Part shown: in pieces, positions 31,459 through 41,103 of the stretch
Layout of the letters: each line of letters starts with the position of its first letter
Position numbering within the stretch: the stretch's first letter is position 1
Origin: Nilaparvata lugens
Taxonomy: Eukaryota; Arthropoda; Insecta; Hemiptera; Delphacidae
Assembly (NCBI RefSeq): GCF_014356525.2
Contig: NC_052508.1
Coordinates: 63,101,963-63,165,962, forward strand
Length of the DNA: 64,000 bases
Direction: 5' to 3'
Program-made: the position numbers and the translations under genes
The notes under the pieces: model-generated
What the model was told of the DNA's origin: nothing
Database searches by the model: none
The model's input: only the letters and a program-made list of their open reading frames with translations

Positions 31459-32281
31459 TCTTCTATATATATTATATAAAAGCGAAATGGCACTCACTCA
31501 CTGACTGACTGACTGACTCACTTACTCACTCACTCGCAGAACTAAAAATCTACCGGACCAAAAACGATCAAATTTGTTAGGTATGTTCAAGTTGGCCCTT
31601 TAGAAGTGCACTAAGAACGGGTTTGGAAAAACTTCCAAAGATACGCCCAAAATCTGCATTTTTCCAGCGTTTTTATCGCTCTCTCAGCTTTATCGAGAAC
31701 AAATGAACAGAAAATGTTCAAATTTAGTACAGAAGCTCAGCTAGGGTGTAATAATGTTGTATTAGAAATAATTTGCAATAACGTCAAAGATACGCCCAAA
31801 ATTAGCGTTTTTTTTTTGCTTTTTCTCAGATTTATCGAGAACAAATGAACAGAAATTGTTCAAATAAATTCAGTACAGAAGCTAAGCTAGGGTGTAATAG
31901 TGTTGTGTTAGACGGGATTTGAAACAACGCCAAAGATACGCCCAAAATTAGCGTTTTTTTTTGCGTTTTCTCACTTCTTTCATCAAGTAATAGACAGAAA
32001 ATGTCCAAATTTTAGACATAGGTTTAGTATGGTCTAAAAATGTTGTGATGAGGTGACATTAATATTTCATCAAAGATACGCCCAAAATCAGCTTTTTTCT
32101 CAGCTTTTCTGCGTTTTCTCAGTACTTTGACTTTCTGATGGAATGAAGCATGCTCAAATGAAGAATGCAGGCGAGCGAAGTGAGCCCGCTAATCTCATTT
32201 CTGGACGATCCAGTCGGGGGTCCAGGGGGCGGAGCCCCCTAGCTAGACGGATACGGCGAGCGAAGCGAGCCTGAAGGCTAG
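31459..32281 (+). mobile_element. Non-autonomous Helitron, copy 1 (823 bp)
   Basis: 5' end TCTTCTATATATATTATATA after an A (31458); 3' end CTAG (32278..32281) before a T (32282). This is the TC...CTRR, A/T-insertion rule of Helitrons. A 3' hairpin AGGGGGC-GGA-GCCCCCT lies at 32224..32240. After the 5' end come (ACTC/ACTG)n tetramers, then 'GCAGAACTAAAAATCTACCG'. The interior carries four diverged units of about 145 bp. No Rep/helicase is encoded, so mobility would need a partner. Confidence 0.85.
31636..32165. repeat. Four tandem units of about 145 bp in the Helitron
   Basis: CAAAGATACGCCCAAAAT recurs at 31636, 31785, 31931 and 32071 (spacings 149, 146 and 140), with ATCGAGAACAAATGAACAG between. 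Confidence 0.85.
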
Positions 32282-32785
32282 TACAGAATAAACATAGATT
32301 GTTTATTCTATGATCAGAAGTTCAGGAATGCTTGTGAGTGTTCCTAGAAAAATCATCAGTAATATTTGAACTTGGTACTGGATTTTACTAGAACTTGGAA
32401 CTTGGAATAATACTATAATTAAGTAAAATAATCATCTAACTAAATCTCATTCAAATTAACTTGTTCATGAACTGAATTTCACAGATTGACGATTCGAAAA
32501 GTGCAGAAATGTGAATTAGGTTTGTTATCAAAGGAGAGATGTGGGAGAGATACAGTATAAGAACATTGGTGAGACTCGAATCTGGTACTGGACTCGACTT
32601 CTTATCCGAGTCGACGCTCCATTCTTCAAATCGATTTGAACATAAAGTTTGACTTGAATTTGACAAAGCCATATAGAGGGATACGCTCTTTTTCTCTATG
32701 ACAGACTGACAGAGTTAACTCAACAAGAAACAACATTAGACAGTAATTCGCACAAATTAATCAATAGAACCTGAACGAAAATGAA
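32282..32785. other. No gene seen; AT-rich
   Basis: Spacer between two Helitrons. The 73-codon minus frame at 32672..32451 is not recognisable. Confidence 0.45.
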
Positions 32786-33469
32786 TCTATATTTATGTTT
32801 ATATATATTAAATTTTATATAAAAGCAAAATGGCACTCACTCACTCGCAGAACTAAAATCTACCGGACCAAAAACGTCCAAAATTTGGTAGGTATTTTCA
32901 GTTGGCCCTTTAGAGGCGCACTAAGAAATCTTTTGGCAATATTTTAACTCCAAGGGTGGTTTTTAAGGGTTTAAAGTTCGTCTTTTAGCATGTATATTCT
33001 TCTTATTCCAATCTCTTAAATATAATTGAAAAATGTCCATACCATATGTTAATATAGAACTATAATCTAGAGAGAGTACCTCTTCGAACCAGTTGTTGAC
33101 TGGTAACTAAATTAATAAATTTTGTCAGGTTGGCATTGAGTTGAGTTGACTTTGTTAGGTTGGCATTAAGTTGAAGATGCATTTATTGCTGAAAAATTGA
33201 TTGGGCACTGCTACTTCAATCAGAGCTATCCCTGGGAATATTATATTACTAGCCGTCAGGCTCGCTTCGCTCGCCATATCCTTTTAGCCAGACGTTTAGT
33301 CTGGACCCCCGACTGGATCGCCCCAACATATGATAAAAATGCTCAAACGGAAAATGCAGGCGAGCGAAGCGAGCCTGCTGATCTCATTCTTGGACTATCC
33401 AGTCGGGGGTCCAGGGGCGGAGCCCCCTGGCGAGACGGATATGGCGAGCGAAGCGAGCCTGACGGCTAG
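32786..33469 (+). mobile_element. Non-autonomous Helitron, copy 2, with an inverted second 3' end
   Basis: 5' TCTATATTTATGTTTATATA after A32785; 3' CTAG (33466..33469) before T33470. The first part repeats copy 1 (GGCACTCACTCACTC, ATCTACCGGACCAAAAACG). Inside, at 33249..33281, lies a minus-strand Helitron 3' end (CTAG preceded by A) that is the exact 33-bp reverse complement of 33437..33469. Two Helitron 3' ends therefore face away from each other, and the full element is composite or rearranged. Confidence 0.75.
33249..33469. repeat. Inverted pair of Helitron 3' ends (33-bp perfect arms)
   Basis: Left arm CTAGCCGTCAGGCTCGCTTC..., right arm ...GCGAGCCTGACGGCTAG. The similarity continues inward imperfectly through GGACCCCCGACTGGAT. 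The left copy lacks the GGGGC-GGA-GCCCC hairpin of the right. Confidence 0.85.
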
Positions 33470-34343
33470 TAGAATATACAAATTCAATTATTATAGAGAT
33501 AACTTAAAACTTATCTTCTTCATATAAATGCAACTAGTTTCATCACTCATTCCATTTTCGACACTTCAAACATTTTCGAACGCTGAAACGTGCATAACTA
33601 CTAGTCGGTTGTTCTTATGTGAAGGAAATAAAATGGGTATCAGTTATTCCTCTAATGATAGAACAATAAATAGCTCTATTGGAATATACATGAATCTTGA
33701 AATTAAACACAGCTCAAACATCACAGCAGAATTCAACTCAATAAAACTGAACAATCAATTTCTCAACTCTCACAATACCAACACAACACACTCACTACAA
33801 TACAATATAACAAAGCGAAAAACGATCACAACTTAAATATAAATCATAAATAATATTACATGAGACACTGTATAAGTTCTGCTAAATGCAATCTCCACTC
33901 TCATACTAACATTGAGAGTATTATAGCATAAAATGTAATTTTACATTATTTACTCTCTGATTCTGAATTGTCAAGATTCATTCACTATCACCCTATCTGT
34001 ACATTATTTGTATATTTATTTCAAAACATCCATTTTATTCATGAAACAATATTTTAGCTGGACTTCTGAGTTGAAATAAAATCTCTCGAATTTCGTTATG
34101 TTTGTCATTATTGTGTTGTATTGTCTACAAAATACATATTAATGCAAGCTACCTTATAAATATAGTTTTCATCAAATCTCATTATTCACGTTACGTTTCT
34201 CCTTCCACTATTCATTATTCAAAATCTTGGCACATTGATCTATTTAACTCGTTACGCTCTATTGTTAGAGTGACCAGTATTTTAATGCAATATATTCATC
34301 CAAGAAATTAATTTCAAACTATTTCATAAGAGGTTCTCATTGT
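33470..34343. other. No gene seen; AT-rich
   Basis: AT-rich sequence with only random-type frames. Confidence 0.5.
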
Positions 34344-34628
34344 TCTTTTTCTTCTTCTTCTTCTTCTTCTTTCTTCTTCTTCTTCTCCTCCTCCTCCTCC
34401 TCCTCCTCCACCACCACCTCCTCCACCACCACCTCCTCCACCTACTTCTTCTTCTCTTTCTTATTCTTCTTCATCATTATCATCTTCTTCTACTTTTTAT
34501 TCTTCTTCTTCTTCTTCTTCTTCTTCTTCTTCTTCTTCTTCTTCTTCTTCTTCTCTTCTTCTTCTTCTTCTTCTTCTTCTTCTTCTTCTTCTTCTTCTTC
34601 TTCTTCTTCTTCTTCTTCTTCTTCTTCT
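34344..34628. repeat. TTC/TCC pyrimidine microsatellite
   Basis: (TTC)n with a (TCC)n block (34385..34410) and (CACCAC)-type interruptions, all pyrimidine on the + strand. Confidence 0.95.
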
Positions 34629-35510
34629 GCTCCATCATCTTTTCCTCTTCTCTTCCTCCTCCACCACTTTCTAATTATCTTCTCCATCTACTTCTCTTCT
34701 TCATCTACTTCTCTTCTTCCATCCAATTGATTCTCTTCTTGTATTTTTCGTGTCCAGTAAGTGAGTGGACATTCTTCTACAGATTTCCTTGCTTTTCGAT
34801 TACATCGAGATGCAGTCAAATATGGCGTCGTACAATGTGAGATCTCCCACATGATCGGCAGTAAATCACTGAAAGTCTTGATAGTTCTGTTGTAGGTTGT
34901 GGCTGGTAATTTGTAGGTCGTAAGTCGTAAATAAGGCGCCACTTGCACAAATGAATAGTGTTTTAATTGCGATTCTGAATTAAAATGTTGCCCACGCATT
35001 CAAAACATGTTCATAAATTCGGTACGACACTATGGTACACCCAGTTTTCTTCATTTTTTGTCCTCTATTTCTTGCTTCTTCGTTCCTTCTTTTTGTATTG
35101 ATTTATCTCCTACTTGTTTGTATCATACTTCTCCTTGTTTTTGTTTTCCTCTCACATGTTGTTTTTATCCTCACCATTTACCACCATCTTCATACTGATC
35201 AAAATAAAATTATTTGACATGTTTTGCAGTTCAACTTTATGATTGATGAAATTTGGCAACATATTTTTCCGTTTGTCATCCACTATTCAATTTAATAAAT
35301 ATCTATATCAAATATTCACATAAACTTCTCAACTACAGTCAATTACTTTTTATCATCTCATTTTTTCTTCAATTTCCCTTTAATTATTCCCTTTTCCTTA
35401 CTTCTCAATTCCATCTCCTTCTAATCCACATTAATCTACTTCCACTTCCTCTTTTCCCTTCGTCTCACCTTTCCTCTTGTTCTTTCAATTGTTATTTTTT
35501 TGTTGTTTAT
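34629..35510. other. No gene supported
   Basis: 34740..35000 has mixed composition with a 103-codon minus frame (34999..34688) that has no recognisable domain. 35040..35500 is pyrimidine-rich. Confidence 0.4.
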
Positions 35511-36005
35511 CTTTTTCTTCAACTCATCCTCCTCCTCCTACTTCCACCTCTTATCTTTCTTTCTCCTCTTCTTCACCCCTTCCTCCTCCTCCTCCTCCTC
35601 CTCCTCCATCTCCTCCTTCTCCCTCTTCTACTTCTTTTCCTTTCTTTTCTCCTTCGTCTTCTTTTTTTTCTTCTTCCTCTTCTTCTTCTTCTTCTTCTCT
35701 TCTTCTCTTCTTCTTTCTTCTTCTCTTCTTCTTCTCTTCTTCTTCTTCTTCTCTTCTTCTTCTTCTTCTTCTTCTTCTTCTTCTTCTTCTTCTTCTTCAT
35801 CTCCATCATCTTCTCCTTCTCCTTCTTCTTCTGCTTCCTCTTCTTCTTCAACTTATCCTCCTCCTCTTTCTTATTTTTCTTTTCCTTCTTCTTCTTCTCC
35901 TCCTCCTCCCTCTTATTCTTATTTTTCTTTTTCTTCTTCTTCTTCTTCTCCTCCTCCTCCTTCTCCTTCTTTTTCTTCTTCTCTTTTTCCTCCTTCCCTC
36001 CTTCC
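35511..36005. repeat. About 500-bp pyrimidine tract (TTC/TCC)n
   Basis: Almost uninterrupted pyrimidines on the + strand, the longest in the window. It produces artefact frames of 265, 261 and 185 codons (+) and 144 (-). Confidence 0.95.
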
Positions 36006-36660
36006 AATCCTCTTCTTATCTACTTCATCTCTGAGCATGCGTTGGAGTAATAATTGTTCGTCTCTCGCGTCTATACTGCGTATGGAGGCTCCTCCGCATA
36101 TAAATCCGCTACTTAACAATTCACGATCAGATAATTCAAATTTGGATAGTGGCCAGTTGAAAAAAAGTAGAAGAAACCGGCTTCGAATCCCTGGCGACAA
36201 TTTGATTTTTTTAGTTAACTTTTTGTGTCGCGCCCCTTGTGACTGGGCTAGCGGACGCCACGCCCCTTGTCACAAAAACATCTAGACAATCACTACTTGA
36301 TCGAAGTTTCTGAATGAAAATGAAAATGAATTGGATGGGAGATATGAGATTCTCACCAATTAGCATTTCACAGTGCGTCATTTGTGTGATTCAAGCATCA
36401 ATCACATCAAAACTTATCATATTTCATGATTGTTGTAGAATGAGATCAAAGTTTCTGTAATAAAAATTGAAATTTTCTCAATGGAAATCATAGAAATATA
36501 GTTTTCCAAGACACAGTACGACTTCATGATTTCCAGCCATAATTTTCCACTTCATCAATAATTTTAAGTCAACTTCTGATTATACTGTATTAATATTATT
36601 CAAAGAAGTATATTTTCTACTGTTATTTTCATAAGGGACTAAATTCCAATTACGTAATTC
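36006..36660. other. No gene seen
   Basis: 36170..36290 is GC-richer with two CGCCCCTTGT-AC repeats (36231 and 36260). The rest is AT-rich. No ORF supported. Confidence 0.4.
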
Positions 36661-37441
36661 CAATTACTTGGAACTTGTGGGACTGGGAATCACTTTTTCA
36701 CTGTACACTGTCACTGATGAGAGGTAATCAAGCATAAGTCCTTTCAAAGAAAGTAGAATCCATTTCTGGTATAGGACCAGATAGGATTAAAATACAATTT
36801 AATTTTACTTTTTTACCAAGAAATGGATTCCACTTTCTTTGATAGAGGACCAGATAGGATTAAAATATAACTCAATTTTACTTTTTTTACCAAGAAATGG
36901 ATTCTACTTTCTTTGATAGAGGACCAGATAGGATTAAAATACAATTTAATTTCACTTTTTTCACCAAGAAATGGATTCTACTTTCTTTGATAGAGGACCA
37001 GATAGGATTAAAATACAATTTAATTTTACTTTTTTTCCAAGAAATGGATTCCACTTTCTTTGATAGAGGACCAGATAGGATTAAAATATAATTCAATTTT
37101 ACTTTTTTTACCAAGAAATGGATTCTACTTTCTTTGATAGAGGACCAGATAGGATTAAAATACAATTTAATTTTACTTTTTTACCAAGAAATGGATTCTA
37201 CTTTCTTTGATAGAGGACCAGATAGGATTAAAATACAATTTAATTTCACTTTTTTACCAAGAAATGGATTCTACTTTCTTTGATAGAGGACCAGATAGGA
37301 TTAAAATATAATTCAATTTTACTTTTTTTTACCAAGAAATGGATTCCACTTTCTTTTATAGGACTTATGCTTTACTCCGTCTCATAAGTGACGGTGTACA
37401 ATGAAAAAGTGATTCCCAGTCCCACAAGTTCTAAGTAATTG
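36661..37441. mobile_element. Foldback-like element: about 106-bp TIRs flanking a 73-bp minisatellite
   Basis: Left arm 36661..36767 (CAATTACTTGGAACTTGTGG, GGGAATCACTTTTTCA, AGCATAAGTCCT) is the imperfect reverse complement of 37336..37441. Between them lie eight tandem units of 73-74 bp, and the first word of the unit overlaps the inner end of the TIR. No coding potential: the in-frame 92-codon ORF simply repeats with the array. Long TIRs round an expandable array recall Foldback elements. No clear target duplication was seen, so class is inference. Confidence 0.75.
36746..37365. repeat. Minisatellite, eight 73-74-bp units
   Basis: GGACCAG starts at 36774, 36847, 36921, 36995, 37068, 37142, 37215 and 37288. 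Units differ at few bases (ACAATTTAATTT vs ATAATTCAATTT), and the two variants alternate irregularly. Confidence 0.95.
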
Positions 37442-37702
37442 AAATATTCCTACTCAGCCCGGTTGAACAATACGCAAGTAGCAAATTCACACATGGGAAG
37501 TATATTATCACTGTTCACTGGCACTGATATGTGGAAATCCAGCTTTAGAATCAGGTCGAAGGATGGGAGGGTGGTAGATGGATGCAAACTCTAACTTTGT
37601 AAAAGCCCAACTAGGGAATAAGGAAAATCGGAAGCAACGATTCAGATGAGAAGACGACACATTGTGTGAGCGACTGGAGATGAGTGGACAGTGTACTCCA
37701 AA

Positions 37703-38000
37703 GATTGATTGATTGATTTATTAATTGATTGTGTACTTAATTTACGTAGATTACAATATATACTGGCTTATACACTTATATACAATAGCTTACAATACAG
37801 CAAAATTATAGATGAATTTACATAATATAGACTGAACAAATAATTATTGAACTGTATATGAAAAAGCAATTTTGTAATATAATTACTATAGATGATTATA
37901 TTGTTATGCATCTACATAAGTTGGCGGAGCTTTGGACATATCAATGTTCATTCTTCGGAAAGAATATTAAAAATATCCTCCCCACTAACTCTCTACCAAA
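37703..38000 (-). mobile_element. LINE-like 3' end family J, copy 1
   Basis: On the minus strand this ends in (CAAT)n after an AT-rich UTR. It is nearly identical to 60284..60586 from the (GATT)n tail to the ACTAACTCTCTACCAAA boundary. Shared words include ACTGGCTTATACACTTATAT and TTGGCGGAGCTTTGGACATA. No RT residues seen. Confidence 0.6.
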
Positions 38001-38339
38001 GATAGAGATAGGTGAAGAGGAATCTGGGAGAGGCCTAAGTGCAATAAAAGACTTGGTTTCCATAAACAAAAGCAAACCAACATTTTTTACGTTTGAAAAT
38101 TCAATTTTAGACTCCACATAATACTAAGAAGAAAATGTACATTTGAACTCAGTTATGTAAGTAATTCATTAATATCTTAGCAGAGATCTCTAGTTTCCGA
38201 TTTAGATTTTTAATTTTTATAATCTTTTTCTCTCTTATTGTTTAGTGTTGTACCTTCAAATCTACCTGTACTCCAATATCATCACATCAGTATCACTGTA
38301 TTCCAATGGTATTATAACCATGGTATACCAAATGGTATT

Positions 38340-38600
38340 AACTGTATTCCATCCAATCGTAGAATGACTCGATGATTTCCAGTGAACAGTTGGAATTGCA
38401 GTGCGTCACGACTGCTGTGTTCAGAGAGCAGGTTTCAGCGAGATATATCAGCGCAGCCATTAGTTGACATGGAGACTGTGGGAGGATCTGGACCTCCGCA
38501 CCGCGGAGACAACAAGATCCGACAATAAACTGCAAATTCCACCGCGAAACAGAATAGCAATGCAAGATAACCTTCAGGGGAGGATAAATGAACAGGTGAG
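38340..38600 (-). other. GC-rich exon-like island, unassigned
   Basis: Composition here is near 50% GC against AT-rich flanks. The minus strand has an open frame ending at 38338, preceded by an acceptor-like TTATCCTCCCCTGAAG (38571..38586) and containing Cys-rich sequence (GSCCLRGAEVQILPQ, CNSNCSLEIIESFYDW). The plus strand also has an exon-shaped segment between TTTCCAG and CAG|GTTT (38378..38428). I cannot decide the strand or product. Confidence 0.25.
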
Positions 38601-38678
38601 GATAAGTGGACAGTAGAGGATAAGGTGATGGAGAGAAATTGTCATAGTAATGCGCGATAAGCGTATAGAGGATAATAT

Positions 38679-39004
38679 CATAGAGAAACAATAGCATAAG
38701 AAAGAGATAATAGCATTGAGAAATGTAAATTACCTACGAGTTCCTCATAAGTAGATATCCCATGGTATAGGGCGTTTATGTCGCAACTTTTACTGTTATC
38801 TCAAGCCGATTACTGTTGATTATTGTCGAATTTCACTGTTTTGTTGGTGTGAGAGTGTATGAAAGGCACAATATGAGAGACTACCAGTGTCACACAGCTT
38901 CACGGGAAAGAATTACATGAACTATCGGCTTGAGATAACAGTAAAAGTTGCGACATAAACGCCCTATACCATGGGATATCTATTTACGCTATTGTTTCTA
39001 TATG
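38679..39004. mobile_element. MITE family D, copy 2, left TIR interrupted
   Basis: Same long TIRs as 17321..17594 (CATAGAGAAACAATAGC ... GGGCGTTTATGTCGCAACTT ... GTTTCTATATG). The left arm is interrupted by about 45 bp of other sequence (about 38701..38748). Confidence 0.75.
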
Positions 39005-40271
39005 ACAATATGCTGTGCATAAATGATATAAAGAGGGTATAGGATAAATGAACATGAGAGGGTAAGTGGACTGAAGAGGATAAGGAGATGGAGAGAGATC
39101 GTCAAACTAATGCACGATAAGTGTAAGAAGGATGATCTACAAAGGGGGATGAGTGGACAGAAAAGGATAAAGAGAGAGTTAGTAGTAGAAGAAAGGCGCA
39201 ATAAGTGTTAATTTGAAAAGGGACAGTTTTGGGCGTAAGTCTGTTGTGCCTTTTCATGAAAGTGTAATAATTAAACATGACTGAATAGATGAATGAGTAA
39301 TTAAGTGTATGAAGGTGAATGAGTGAACAGCGAAGAATGAGGAGAAAAGAGTGTTAGGATAGTGAGCGGAAAAAATATGTTAAAAAGGATAAAGAGAAGA
39401 TAGCAGTGGTGAAAATTTGGTGAAAGAGGAATGGAAGAGAAACTGAGTGAGAAAAGGAAAGTACAGAGAAAAAGAGGGAAGTTCTAAGATCATTCATTCA
39501 TTGGACAATGTTCTAACTAGAAGAAGACTTCTAGTATAGTTTAGTATAATATCTAGTTCTTTCTATTATAGAAACTAATAGATTACAGTGAAGACGTATC
39601 TTCAATAACTCTGAGGAAAACTCTTTACTCATCTTCTGCTATTTGATGAAATGTGCTCTTCCTTGCATAACTAACAACCAAATAAAGCATTCCATGTCAA
39701 AAAAACACTTGAAACCAATACAATTTTTCTCCTTAAGGATTGAAACTTCTTTAGGAACGTGTTTTATGAAAATGAATAAATCCAGTAGCCTAATGGAGTA
39801 GTACAGTACTAGATTATACTTTACTAATTTATACTTTCAGTTTGTGTTCTTCTCCTCATGATTGTAAAGTTCGTGGTTGAATGAATAATTGAATAATTCG
39901 ATTCGAATATGATATTATCAGGTATTTTTGGGGAAAGACTATGTATGTTCAATCAACACGATCAGGAAAATAAAGCATATAACAAGATGAAAACATGTTT
40001 TTGTTCCTTGAGTGGGAAATCTTCAATTTCTGATAAAAGTGGATTCTCCAAATGAATATTATTCAACTGCCATCATGGAGAAACGGAATGATCACAATAC
40101 GAATATTCGTTTGTCTCTGCTATCATCATTATCCTAATTTATTAACCCTCCAAAACGCAAAAACATTGATGTATTGCTCTATAATCAATGAGAATTACAA
40201 AATCTCATACACTTTCGAAACATTCTCTATTCCTAATTTTAATGGATTTTCTTATTGCATTCCATAAAAAT
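39005..40271. other. No gene; purine-rich, one LINE-like tail
   Basis: 39010..39480 is purine-rich with repeated GAGGATAAG-GGA words. 39195..39310 holds a family K tail (GGGACAGTTTTGGGCGTAAG, TTGTGCCTTTTCATG). The rest is AT-rich. Confidence 0.45.
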
Positions 40272-41103
40272 CTGGTGTGGTGCACTCACACAACTTTCCT
40301 TGCCGTTATGAAAATTGATCAACTGACGCTAGTGTTCCCGCGCTTCTCAAATCCACTTTTCTAAGATCTGAGCCAGCTGGTGACAGGAAAATAACGCTGG
40401 AGACACACGAAGTGTGCTATCTCTTCATAGTGAATGATTTAATAGAATCAGTTGCCAACAGTTTGCAATTGAATAATCTTATTTTCTCTAATTTCAAGCT
40501 TATTTTCAATTTTAGGTGAAAATTTACTGAACATAATTATTGTAGAGATTTTCATGCTCAATCTTTTCCACTCGAAATGTTTTGTTTTTTTGTATCTGAA
40601 GCCTGATAATTTAAAATCTAAAATCAAATTTTGCATAGATGGTGCAGTGCTCCTGAAATTTTCAAAGATATGGGACTCGTAGCTGTTGATAGAGCTTATC
40701 AATGACTTTTCTAGGTATGAATTTGATCAAAATCGTTGGAGCCGTTTTCGAGAAAATCGCGAAAAACACTGTTTTTGACAACATTTTCGCCATTTTAGCC
40801 GGCATCTTGAATTGCATTTGATCGAAATTGTTCGTGTCAGATCCTTATAATGTAAGGACCTTAAGTTCCAAATTTCAAGTCATTCCGTTTATTGGGAGAT
40901 GAGATATCGTGTACACAGACGCACATACACACACACACACACATACACACACAAACACACATACAGACCAATACCCAAAAACCACTTTTTTGGATTCAGG
41001 GGACCTTGAAACGTATAGAAATATAGAAATTGGGGAACCTTTATTTTTTTTCGGAAAGCAATACTTTCCTTACCTATGGTAATAGGGCAAGGAAAGTAAA
41101 AAT
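40272..41103 (+). mobile_element. B element, copy 2 (832 bp)
   Basis: CTGGTGTGGTGCACTC to GGCAAGGAAAGTAAAAAT, with ACTTTCCTTGCC near the 5' end inverted near the 3' end. The (CA)n core is short and interrupted by ATA and AAA. Left flank ends TAAAAAT. Confidence 0.8.

Noticed and set aside
35253..36285. Frames of 265, 261 and 185 codons (+) and 144 codons (-)
   Set aside because: All arise from a 500-bp pyrimidine tract where stop codons are rare in every frame.
36887..37165. 92-codon ORF with internal repeats
   Set aside because: The repeats are the 73-74-bp minisatellite read in frame by chance.
36746..37365. Regularly spaced repeats, possible CRISPR array
   Set aside because: Units are contiguous 73-74-bp copies with no variable spacers; a minisatellite in a eukaryotic genome.
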